Of a stretch of DNA of 64,000 nt, positions 51,210 to 59,471 are shown in pieces. Both the position numbers and the translations under genes were made by a program. The notes below the pieces were generated by a model. It did not search any database. It was not told the origin of the DNA and was given only the letters and a program-made list of their open reading frames with translations. The stretch lies in the NCBI RefSeq assembly GCF_049959315.1, contig NZ_CP188201.1; one strand, 5' to 3'. This stretch comes from Serratia proteamaculans_D. GTDB taxonomy: Bacteria > Pseudomonadota > Gammaproteobacteria > Enterobacterales > Enterobacteriaceae. The number at the start of each line of letters is the position of its first letter. The stretch's first letter is position 1.

Positions 51210-53155
51210 TGGCCGCGCTGTTGGAACTGAGCGGTATCAGCCGCAGCTATCAGTCGGGCGATCAAACCGTAGCGGTGCTGAAGGACGTGAGCCTGAGCAT
51301 CAACGCCGGTGAAATGGTGGCGATTATGGGCGCCTCCGGCTCCGGCAAGTCGACACTGATGAATATTCTTGGCTGTCTGGATAAGCCCAGCGCCGGCGTT
51401 TATCGGGTGGCCGGGCAGGACGTGGCGACGCTGGATGGTGATGCGCTGGCCCGGCTGCGGCGTGAGCATTTCGGTTTTATCTTCCAGCGTTATCATTTAC
51501 TGCCTCATCTGAGCGCGGCGCATAACGTTGAGGTCCCTGCGGTATATGCCGGACTGGGTAAGGCAGCGCGGCGCGAGCGTGCGATTGCGCTGTTACAGCG
51601 TTTGGGGCTGGGTGAACGCGTTAGCTACCGGCCAAGCCAGCTTTCCGGCGGCCAGCAGCAGCGGGTCAGTATTGCCCGTGCGCTGATGAACGGGGGGCAG
51701 GTGATCCTGGCGGATGAGCCGACCGGCGCCCTCGACAGCCATTCAGGCGAGGAGGTGATGAGCATCCTCAAGCAACTGCGTGAGCAGGGGCATACGGTGA
51801 TTATCGTCACTCACGATCCGGCCGTGGCCCAGCAGGCTGAGCGGATCATTGAAATTCGCGACGGGGAGATCATTGCCGACTCACGCCCTGATCGGCAGAG
51901 CAACCCGAACGCCAAACCGCTGGAGATGGTGGCACCGGCGCCGTCCTGGCAGCAAACGACCGGCCGTTTTCGTGAGGCATTGGTGATGGCCTGGCGAGCG
52001 ATGGCGGCCAGTAAAATGCGCACCGCGCTGACCATGCTGGGCATTATTATCGGCATTGCCTCGGTGGTGTCGATTCTGGTGATCGGTGACGCCGCCAAGC
52101 AGATGGTGCTGGCGGATATCAAGTCCATCGGTACCAATACGGTCGACATTTACCCCGGCAAGGACTTCGGCGACGACGATCCGACCTTCCGTCAGGCACT
52201 GAAATACGACGATCTTGAGGCACTGCGCGAGCAGCCTTACGTCAATGCATTGTCCCCAACGATTGCCAGCAGTATGCGGCTGCGCTTGGGTAACGTCGAT
52301 GTGGCGGCCAATGTTACCGGCGTCAGCGAACAGTTTTTCCGCGTCTACGGCATGACCTTTACCCAGGGCGTCGGTATCGATCAACTGCAGGTGCAATCGC
52401 AGTCGCAAACGGTGGTCATCGACGCCAATACCCAGCGCCGGTTATTCCCCAATCAAAAGGACGTGGTAGGCCAGGTGATCCTGGTGGGCAATATGCCGGC
52501 GACGGTGGTTGGGGTGGCGAAAGAGAAGCAGTCGATGTTCGGCAGCAGCAAGACGCTGAACGTCTGGGTGCCCTACAGCACTATGGCCAACCGGCTGATG
52601 GGAAACGCCTATTTTGATTCGATCACCGTGCGTATCCGCGAGGGCTACAATAGCCAGGAAGCGGAGCAGAAGTTGACGCGTTTGCTGACGCTGCGCCATG
52701 GCAAGAAAGACATCTTCACCTACAACATGGACAGCCTGGTGCAGACCGCAGAAAAAACCACCCGCACGCTTCAACTGTTCCTGACGTTGGTGGCGGTGAT
52801 TTCACTGGTGGTTGGCGGGATCGGCGTGATGAACATCATGTTGGTGTCGGTGACGGAGCGCACTCGCGAAATCGGCATTCGTATGGCGGTAGGTGCTCGC
52901 TCCGGGGACGTGTTGCAGCAGTTTCTGATTGAAGCGGTACTGGTGTGTCTGGTGGGGGGCGCTCTGGGCATTACGCTGTCGTTTGCCATCGGCCTGCTGG
53001 TGCAGCTTGTGCTGCCGGGCTGGCAGATCAGTTTCCCGCCGGCGGCGTTGTTGAGTGCGTTTGTCTGTTCTACCGCCATCGGCGTGGTGTTTGGCTATCT
53101 GCCGGCACGCAGCGCAGCGCGGCTTAACCCGATTGATGCGCTGGCACGCGAATAA
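51209..53155 (+). CDS. macB: Macrolide efflux ATP-binding/permease protein MacB
   Basis: MacB is a dimeric mechanotransmission-type ABC exporter. The 648-residue protein has an N-terminal ATPase domain (Walker A GASGSGKST, signature LSGGQQQRV, Walker B ILADEPTGALD), a first membrane helix near residue 275, a large periplasmic domain (about 305-520), and three C-terminal helices. Its ATG shares one base with the macA stop. A terminator follows at 53170-53194. Confidence 0.95.
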   Translation: MAALLELSGISRSYQSGDQTVAVLKDVSLSINAGEMVAIMGASGSGKSTLMNILGCLDKPSAGVYRVAGQDVATLDGDALARLRREHFGFIFQRYHLLPHLSAAHNVEVPAVYAGLGKAARRERAIALLQRLGLGERVSYRPSQLSGGQQQRVSIARALMNGGQVILADEPTGALDSHSGEEVMSILKQLREQGHTVIIVTHDPAVAQQAERIIEIRDGEIIADSRPDRQSNPNAKPLEMVAPAPSWQQTTGRFREALVMAWRAMAASKMRTALTMLGIIIGIASVVSILVIGDAAKQMVLADIKSIGTNTVDIYPGKDFGDDDPTFRQALKYDDLEALREQPYVNALSPTIASSMRLRLGNVDVAANVTGVSEQFFRVYGMTFTQGVGIDQLQVQSQSQTVVIDANTQRRLFPNQKDVVGQVILVGNMPATVVGVAKEKQSMFGSSKTLNVWVPYSTMANRLMGNAYFDSITVRIREGYNSQEAEQKLTRLLTLRHGKKDIFTYNMDSLVQTAEKTTRTLQLFLTLVAVISLVVGGIGVMNIMLVSVTERTREIGIRMAVGARSGDVLQQFLIEAVLVCLVGGALGITLSFAIGLLVQLVLPGWQISFPPAALLSAFVCSTAIGVVFGYLPARSAARLNPIDALARE

Positions 53156-53164
53156 CAAGCCCAT

Positions 53165-53199
53165 AAAAAATGCCAGTCATACGGCGGCTGGCATCTTTT
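53165..53199. terminator. Bidirectional terminator between macB and cspD
   Basis: AAAAAATGCCAG and CTGGCATCTTTT form a hairpin (stem ATGCCAG/CTGGCAT at 53170-53176 and 53188-53194) with A-run and T-run, serving both convergent genes. Confidence 0.8.
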
Positions 53200-53229
53200 C
53201 GTTGTTTCAGACTGACTCGGTGGAAGCGT

Positions 53230-53451
53230 TTAGGCCAACGCCTCGCTTTCCACTGGCACAATAAGACTTGCATGATTCCCTTTTGGCCCCTGGTGCACGT
53301 CAAAACTGACCTGTTGGCCAGCTTTTAGCGTCCGGTACCCATCCATCTTAATCGTAGAATAGTGGGCGAAGATGTCTTCGCCACCGCCTTCAGGACAGAT
53401 AAACCCAAACCCTTTGGCGTTGTTGAACCATTTAACAGTACCCGTCTCCAT
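53230..53451 (-). CDS. cspD: Cold-shock-like protein CspD
   Basis: A 73-residue OB-fold nucleic-acid-binding protein with RNP1 KGFGFI and RNP2 DIFAHYS. CspD inhibits DNA replication in stationary phase in E. coli and is a ClpAP/Lon substrate. The short C-terminal extension beyond the cold-shock fold and the position next to clpS and clpA identify it as CspD rather than another Csp. Confidence 0.94.
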   Translation of the reverse strand: METGTVKWFNNAKGFGFICPEGGGEDIFAHYSTIKMDGYRTLKAGQQVSFDVHQGPKGNHASLIVPVESEALA

Positions 53452-53810
53452 GCTTTTACATCCCTCGCAACGCTATTTTTAGGTGAGATGAATAACTGAA
53501 TTCGCACCCGCCAGTGGCAGGCGGCAGATGAGCCTGAAAGTGGTTAAAACACCACCAGCCCATGAATTTACACTCTAGAGCAAATGATCATCACGTCAAG
53601 GGATCGGCTTTTGTCGGCAGCGAGCAGTTCATCAAAGTTTGAAGCAGGTAACGCTATTGACATTGTTTGGTAACAATTCGTCAGAGATATTTGCGCACGT
53701 TCCAGTGCGGCGGGATGCCAGCGAAGATGATAAAATAGTATGGATACCCCACTTTGAATAACCGGAACCTGTCCCCATATAAAAGGACAGAGCAGAGAAG
53801 ATGAGCAGCG
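53452..53810. other. Divergent promoter gap between cspD and clpS
   Basis: These 359 bases hold the divergent promoters. A -10-like TAAAAT is near 53731 and a TTGACA near 53657, but they are not correctly spaced to each other. Several A/T tracts occur. No gene or known RNA is seen. Confidence 0.5.
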
Positions 53811-54131
53811 ATGGGCAATAACAACGATTGGCTGAATTTTGAACACTTGGCCGAAGAAAAACAAATCGATGCGGTAAAACCGCCGTCTATGTATAAAGTT
53901 ATACTTAACAACGACGATTACACACCGATGGAATTTGTGATTGACGTTCTGCAAAAGTTCTTTTCTTATGATATTGAACGCGCAACGCAACTGATGCTCA
54001 CGGTCCACTATCAAGGCAAGGCGATCTGCGGTGTATTTACCGCCGAGGTGGCGGAAACCAAAGTCGTGCATGTGAACCGTTATGCCAGGGAGAACGAGCA
54101 TCCGTTGCTTTGTACGCTGGAAAAAGCCTGA
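53811..54131 (+). CDS. clpS: ClpAP adaptor ClpS
   Basis: ClpS delivers N-end-rule substrates to ClpAP and modifies ClpA specificity. The 106-residue protein matches E. coli ClpS: flexible N-terminus, then MYKVILNNDDYTPMEFVIDVL, which forms the N-degron pocket (Asn-Asp-Asp), and TAEVAETKV contacting ClpA. It lies 27 bases upstream of clpA. Confidence 0.96.
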   Translation: MGNNNDWLNFEHLAEEKQIDAVKPPSMYKVILNNDDYTPMEFVIDVLQKFFSYDIERATQLMLTVHYQGKAICGVFTAEVAETKVVHVNRYARENEHPLLCTLEKA

Positions 54132-54158
54132 ATAAGGCAATCTATTGGGGAGGTGCTT

Positions 54159-56438
54159 ATGCTCAATCAAGAACTGGAACTCAGTCTCAACATGGCTTTC
54201 GCCAGAGCGCGTGAGCACAGACACGAGTTTATGACCGTGGAGCACCTGTTGCTGGCGTTACTCAGCAACCCTGCCGCGCGGGAAGCGCTTGAGGCATGTA
54301 CGGTGGACCTGGCCGCACTGCGCCAGGAACTCGAAGCCTTTATCGAACAAACCACGCCGACGCTGCCCGTCAGCGAAGAAGAGCGCGACACTCAGCCGAC
54401 GCTTAGCTTCCAGCGCGTACTGCAGCGTGCGGTATTCCATGTCCAATCTTCCGGCCGCAGCGAAGTCAGCGGCGCCAACGTGCTGGTGGCAATTTTCAGC
54501 GAGCAGGAATCGCAGGCGGCTTACCTGCTGCGCAAACACGACGTCAGTCGTCTTGACGTAGTGAACTTCATTTCACATGGCACACGTAAAGACGAGCCGG
54601 GCCAAGCGCCGAATGCGGAAAACCCGGTGAATGAAGAGCAGTCCGGAGGGGAAGACCGTATGGAAAACTTCACCACCAACCTCAACCAACTGGCCCGGGT
54701 GGGCGGTATCGATCCCTTGATTGGCCGTGGTCCTGAGCTGGAGCGTGCCATTCAGGTGTTGTGCCGTCGCCGCAAGAATAACCCGCTGCTGGTGGGTGAG
54801 TCTGGCGTGGGTAAAACCGCGATTGCCGAAGGCCTGGCCTGGCGCATCGTGCAGGGCGACGTCCCGGAAGTGATGGCGGACTGTACGCTGTATTCGCTGG
54901 ATATCGGCTCGTTGCTGGCCGGTACCAAATACCGTGGCGACTTCGAGAAACGCTTCAAAGCGCTGCTGAAACAGTTGGAGCAGGACAAGAACAGCATCCT
55001 GTTTATCGATGAGATCCACACCATCATCGGTGCCGGTGCGGCTTCCGGTGGGCAGGTCGATGCCGCCAACCTGATCAAACCGCTGCTTTCCAGCGGCAAG
55101 ATCCGGGTCATCGGCTCGACCACTTACCAGGAATTCAGCAACATCTTTGAAAAAGATCGCGCCTTGGCCCGTCGCTTCCAGAAAATCGACATTATCGAGC
55201 CGACGCCGGAAGAGACCATTCAGATCATCAACGGCCTGAAAACCAAGTACGAAGCGCACCACGATGTGCGTTATACCGCCAAAGCGGTGCGTGCTGCGGT
55301 TGAGCTGTCGGTGAAATACATCAACGACCGTCATCTGCCGGACAAGGCTATCGACGTGATCGACGAGGCGGGGGCTCGCAGCCGGTTGATGCCGGTCAGC
55401 AAGCGTAAGAAAACCGTTAACGTTTCCGACATTGAGTCGGTGGTGGCACGTATTGCACGTATCCCGGAAAAAACCGTGTCGGCGAGCGATCGTGATGTGT
55501 TGAGAAGCCTGGGCGACCGTCTGAAAATGCTGGTATTTGGCCAGGATCAGGCGATTGAAGCACTGACCGAGGCCATCAAGATGAGCCGTGCGGGTCTGGG
55601 CCACGATCGCAAGCCGGTCGGTTCCTTCCTGTTTGCCGGGCCAACCGGGGTCGGGAAAACCGAGGTTACGGTACAGCTGGCGAAGGCGATGGATATCAAA
55701 CTGCTGCGCTTTGACATGTCCGAGTATATGGAACGTCATACCGTTAGCCGTCTGATTGGTGCGCCTCCGGGCTATGTCGGTTACGACCAGGGCGGTCTGC
55801 TGACCGACGCGGTGCTCAAGCATCCGCACTCGGTGGTACTGCTGGATGAAATCGAGAAGGCGCATCCGGACGTGTTCAACCTGCTGCTGCAGGTGATGGA
55901 CAACGGGACCCTGACCGATAACAACGGCCGTAAGGCGGACTTCCGTAATGTGATCCTGGTGATGACCACCAACGCCGGGGTACGCGAGACTGAACGTAAA
56001 TCGATCGGCCTGGTCCAGCAGGACAACAGCACCGACGCGATGGAAGAGATCAAAAAAGTGTTCACGCCGGAATTCCGTAACCGTCTGGACAATATTCTTT
56101 GGTTCAACCATCTGTCGACTGAGGTGATCCAGCAGGTTGTCGATAAGTTTATCGTCGAACTGCAGGCGCAGCTGGATGCGAAGGGCGTGTCGCTGGAAGT
56201 GAGTGACGAAGCGCGTGACTGGCTGTCAGTGAAAGGCTACGACCGTGCGATGGGTGCTCGTCCGATGGCGCGTGTGATGCAGGAAAACCTGAAGAAACCG
56301 TTGGCTAACGAACTGCTGTTCGGCTCGCTGGTGGACGGCGGCTCGGTGAAAGTCGAGTTGGATAAAGAAAACCAGAAACTGACTTATCAATTTATCAGCG
56401 CGTCAATGCGCAAGGCGGACGAAGGTGCGGTGCACTGA
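54159..56438 (+). CDS. clpA: ClpAP protease ATPase subunit ClpA
   Basis: A hexameric AAA+ unfoldase that feeds substrates to ClpP. The 759-residue protein has an N-terminal double-repeat domain (1-145, ClpS binding), an acidic linker, AAA domain D1 (Walker A GESGVGKT near 215, Walker B ILFIDE), and D2 (Walker A GPTGVGKT near 496, Walker B VLLDEIEKAHPD). The ClpP-binding IGL loop is present in RKSIGLVQQ. Start 54159 is chosen over the GTG at 54153, because GGGGAGG stands correctly spaced from it and it matches E. coli. A terminator follows. Confidence 0.96.
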   Translation: MLNQELELSLNMAFARAREHRHEFMTVEHLLLALLSNPAAREALEACTVDLAALRQELEAFIEQTTPTLPVSEEERDTQPTLSFQRVLQRAVFHVQSSGRSEVSGANVLVAIFSEQESQAAYLLRKHDVSRLDVVNFISHGTRKDEPGQAPNAENPVNEEQSGGEDRMENFTTNLNQLARVGGIDPLIGRGPELERAIQVLCRRRKNNPLLVGESGVGKTAIAEGLAWRIVQGDVPEVMADCTLYSLDIGSLLAGTKYRGDFEKRFKALLKQLEQDKNSILFIDEIHTIIGAGAASGGQVDAANLIKPLLSSGKIRVIGSTTYQEFSNIFEKDRALARRFQKIDIIEPTPEETIQIINGLKTKYEAHHDVRYTAKAVRAAVELSVKYINDRHLPDKAIDVIDEAGARSRLMPVSKRKKTVNVSDIESVVARIARIPEKTVSASDRDVLRSLGDRLKMLVFGQDQAIEALTEAIKMSRAGLGHDRKPVGSFLFAGPTGVGKTEVTVQLAKAMDIKLLRFDMSEYMERHTVSRLIGAPPGYVGYDQGGLLTDAVLKHPHSVVLLDEIEKAHPDVFNLLLQVMDNGTLTDNNGRKADFRNVILVMTTNAGVRETERKSIGLVQQDNSTDAMEEIKKVFTPEFRNRLDNILWFNHLSTEVIQQVVDKFIVELQAQLDAKGVSLEVSDEARDWLSVKGYDRAMGARPMARVMQENLKKPLANELLFGSLVDGGSVKVELDKENQKLTYQFISASMRKADEGAVH

Positions 56439-56460
56439 GTCTGGGGTCAGATTCAGATAA

Positions 56461-56493
56461 AGAAAAAGCGATGCTTAGGCATCGCTTTTTTTT
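56461..56493 (+). terminator. Terminator of clpA
   Basis: AAAAAGCGATGC, loop TTAG, GCATCGCTTTTTTTT: a strong hairpin with T-run starting 22 bases after the clpA stop. The A-run makes it usable on the minus strand too. Confidence 0.9.
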
Positions 56494-56527
56494 ATGGGTG
56501 AAAATCATCACCACAACAGAAATGATT

Positions 56528-56600
56528 GAGCCCTCTCAGTTTACCTGCGCACCTGCAACTCGATGTTGAACGTTGCTACGGGGGTAAACGGAAAGGGCTC
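56528..56600. repeat. Interrupted long inverted repeat between clpA and infA
   Basis: Three nested stems align: GAGCCCT (56528-56534) with AGGGCTC (56594-56600), GTTTACC (56539-56545) with GGTAAAC (56583-56589), and GCAAC (56555-56559) with GTTGC (56572-56576), separated by symmetric internal loops. The 73-base element could fold on either strand. It is not a tRNA by shape or T-loop, although in E. coli tRNA serW occupies this place. It may be a 3' structure of the infA mRNA, an unrecognised small RNA, or a dispersed repeat. Confidence 0.55.
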
Positions 56601-56651
56601 CGGAGGCATTACATCCTCGGTGCCGCCATCGGCTGGCGACGAGTGAGCCGA

Positions 56652-56870
56652 TTAACGGCTACGGAAGACAATGCGGCCTTTGCTCAGGTCGTACGGGGTC
56701 AGCTCTACAGTGACTTTGTCGCCCGTCAGGATGCGGATGTAGTTCTTGCGCATTTTACCGGAGATATGTGCGGTAACCACGTGCCCGTTTTCTAATTCAA
56801 CGCGGAACATGGTGTTTGGCAGCGTATCAAGAACGGTGCCCTGCATTTCAATATTGTCTTCTTTGGCCAT
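56652..56870 (-). CDS. infA: Translation initiation factor IF-1
   Basis: IF-1 is a 72-residue OB-fold protein binding the ribosomal A site during initiation. The sequence (MAKEDNIEMQGTVLDTLPN at the start, GRIVFRSR at the end) is practically identical to the enterobacterial protein. It lies downstream of aat on the same strand, with 106 bases between. Confidence 0.97.
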   Translation of the reverse strand: MAKEDNIEMQGTVLDTLPNTMFRVELENGHVVTAHISGKMRKNYIRILTGDKVTVELTPYDLSKGRIVFRSR

Positions 56871-56976
56871 CGAATCCTCTAGGTCTAACTACCTTAGTTT
56901 TTAACCGGCAAGATAATGCCGAAAAACCCACATTATGTAAAGAAGTGTCGGTGAACATTGCACCGTTTCCGCAAAA

Positions 56977-57702
56977 TTAGTTTGTTGGGGAGGGTGGTTC
57001 AACCTGCTGTGGGGGTAACACTTGCGGTGCCCAGCATTCTGGCGCTAATGGCTTGCGCTGAAGTTGGCTGAGCTGCTGCAAAAATTGTCTTCGGGGGATC
57101 TCTTTTGCTCCCAGCGTGGCAGTGTGAGCGTTAAGCACCTGACAGTCAATCAATTCTCCGCCATAAGCGGCAAAATGGCGGCAAAAAGTCATCAGGGCGC
57201 ACTTGGAGGCGTTGGTGGTACGGCTAAACATGGATTCGCCGCAGAACAGCGCGCCCTGAGCCACGCCGTACATGCCGCCGACCAGTTCGTCACCCTGCCA
57301 TACCTCGATTGAATGAGCGAAGCCAAGGCGGTGCAGATGCAAATAAGCGCGTTGTACTTCCGGGCCAATCCAGGTGCCTTCTTCCGGCCGGTCGGCGCAG
57401 GCGGCGATCACCGCGGCAAAGTCGTGATTCAGCGTCACGCGAAAGGGGTTACTGCGCAGGAAGCGTTTCAGACTGCGGCTGATATGGCGCTCGGCCGGGA
57501 ACAATACAGCGCGCGGGTCTGGCGACCACCACAGAATGGCTTCCCCCGGTGAAAACCAGGGGAAAATGCCGCGCTCATAAGCGGCCAGCAAGCGCGGCGC
57601 AGTCAAATCGCCGCCAATCGCCAGTAGACCGTTAGGATCGCGCAGCGCGCCCTCAGGAGAGGGGAACGCCAGGGAATGCGGTGACAGCTTAACTATGCGC
57701 AT
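56977..57702 (-). CDS. aat: Leucyl/phenylalanyl-tRNA-protein transferase Aat
   Basis: Aat adds Leu or Phe to N-terminal Arg or Lys of proteins, creating N-degrons for ClpS-ClpAP, whose genes are adjacent. The 241-residue protein shows [42 protein letters not shown] and [20 protein letters not shown] motifs in order. It starts 30 bases downstream of the cydC stop. Confidence 0.95.
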
Positions 57703-57732
57703 AAAAGGTCTCAGCGTCCTCTACAGGCCATT

Positions 57733-59469
57733 TTACAGCGGGATGCCGCTGATACGTTGGCGGAACTGGGCATAACGCCCCTGTTGACGCATCAGGGTCA
57801 GATGGTCGCCTTGCTCGACAATCTGGCCGCCGTCCATCACGCAGATGCGGTCCAGATGCTCCAGCCCATACAGACGGTGGGTCACCAGGATCAGCGTTTT
57901 ACCCCGGCAGTGCCGGCGCAGCAGCGCCAGGATCTGCTGTTCGGTCTCGGCATCCAGGCCTTCGGTCGGTTCATCGAGCAACAGTAAGGGGGCCTGATGC
58001 AACAGCGCGCGAGCAATCCCCAGACGGCGCTGCTCACCGCCGGAAAGCTGGCGACCACCATCTCCCAGCCAGGCGTTTAGCCCTTCGTTGTCCAGCAGCT
58101 TGTCCAGGCCGACCTGCTGCAATACTTCGCGCAATTGTTCATCGGTTGCTGCAGGCGCGGCGATGCGCAGGTTTTCACGCAGCGTATCGCTGAAAATATG
58201 CACCCGTTGGCTGACTACGGTGGTCATCTGGCGCAGCGTGGTTTCATCGTAAGCACTCAGTGGCTGGCCATTGAGCAGCACCTGGCCGCTGTCGGCGTTC
58301 CAGGCGCGGGTTAGCAACTGCAGCAGAGTCGATTTGCCGCAGCCGGTCCGCCCGAGCAGCGCAATGTGTTCGCCGGCGGCAATCTCCAGTGTGACATCCT
58401 GCAATACCGGCAGTGGCTGGTCTGGGTAAGTGAAAGTGAGCTGTTGCAGGTTCAGCATGGCAACGCCCTCGGCCGCCGGGCCATGGGGCGGAAAGGTCAC
58501 TTCCGGCTGCCGGTCGATGACCTGCTTCACCCGCGTGGCGGAAGCGATCACCTGACCCAGATGCTGGAAAGCACCGGCCACCGGCATCAGCGCTTCAAAC
58601 GAGGCCAGCGCGGCAAACACGAACAGCGCAATCAGCGCGCCGGGTTGGCTATCACCGCCGACGCCCGCCGCGGTGAGCCAAAGCATCAAAGTGACCGTCA
58701 GGCCACTGGCCAGGATCATCAGTGCCTGTGCCATGCCACCCAGAGAGGCCTGTTGCCATTGACGGCGCTGCCAGCGCTGCTCGGTGGCATCCAGATCGGT
58801 ACGGAAGCTTTCAACGGCACCGAACACCACCAGTTCGGCCTGGCCCTGCAGCCAGGCGGTCAAATCGGTACGGTACTGACCGCGCAGCGCGGTCAACTGA
58901 CCGCCAATCGGCTTACCGGCACGATAAAACACCTGCGGTACCAACAGCAGCAACAACAGCAGAATGCCGCCCAGCGTCAGCGCCAGCGTGGTGTCCAGCC
59001 AGCTCAGGCCATAGGTCACCACCACAATCACGGCGGCGGCGCTGACCAGCGGGGAGATCACCCGCAGATATAAATGATCCAGCGTATCGACATCCGCCAC
59101 CAGGCGATTAAGCAGGTCGGCCTGGCGGAAGCGAGCAATGCCGCCCGGCGACAGCGGCAGGATCTTTTTAAAGGTAAACACCCGCAGATGGGACAGCACG
59201 CGGAACGTGGCATCGTGGCTGACCACGCGTTCGGCGTAGCGCCCGGCGGTGCGGAAAATGGCGGCACCCCTGACACCGGCGGCCGGCAGCATATAGTTGA
59301 AGGTAAACAAACCGGCCAGCCCGGCCAGGGCCGACGCGGCGAGGAACCAGCCGGACAGCGCCAGCAGACCGATGCTGGCCAGCAGAGTGACGATGGCCAG
59401 CACTATGCCCAAACAAATCAGCAGGCTGTGACGACGGTATAGCGCCAGAAACGGCAGCAAAACGCGCAT
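57733..59469 (-). CDS. cydC: Heterodimeric ABC exporter subunit CydC
   Basis: CydC with CydD exports cysteine and glutathione to the periplasm and is required for cytochrome bd assembly. The 578-residue protein has a six-helix membrane domain (1-320) and an ATPase domain with Walker A GRTGCGKST, signature LSGGEQRRL and Walker B LLLDEPTEGLD. Start 59469 gives MRVLLPFLALYRRH, two bases after the cydD stop; the longer frame upstream overlaps cydD. Confidence 0.94.
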   Translation of the reverse strand: MRVLLPFLALYRRHSLLICLGIVLAIVTLLASIGLLALSGWFLAASALAGLAGLFTFNYMLPAAGVRGAAIFRTAGRYAERVVSHDATFRVLSHLRVFTFKKILPLSPGGIARFRQADLLNRLVADVDTLDHLYLRVISPLVSAAAVIVVVTYGLSWLDTTLALTLGGILLLLLLLVPQVFYRAGKPIGGQLTALRGQYRTDLTAWLQGQAELVVFGAVESFRTDLDATEQRWQRRQWQQASLGGMAQALMILASGLTVTLMLWLTAAGVGGDSQPGALIALFVFAALASFEALMPVAGAFQHLGQVIASATRVKQVIDRQPEVTFPPHGPAAEGVAMLNLQQLTFTYPDQPLPVLQDVTLEIAAGEHIALLGRTGCGKSTLLQLLTRAWNADSGQVLLNGQPLSAYDETTLRQMTTVVSQRVHIFSDTLRENLRIAAPAATDEQLREVLQQVGLDKLLDNEGLNAWLGDGGRQLSGGEQRRLGIARALLHQAPLLLLDEPTEGLDAETEQQILALLRRHCRGKTLILVTHRLYGLEHLDRICVMDGGQIVEQGDHLTLMRQQGRYAQFRQRISGIPL

Positions 59470-59471
59470 GA

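Noticed and set aside
53568..54245. 225-codon minus-strand frame across the clpS region
   Set aside because: Overlaps clpS and the clpA start completely; an antisense shadow.
54573..56111. 512-codon open frame opposite clpA
   Set aside because: Antisense shadow of a highly conserved gene with no family motifs.
56439..56651. tRNA-Ser (serW) expected from E. coli synteny
   Set aside because: No cloverleaf, T-loop GGTTCGAATCC or CCA end is present on either strand.
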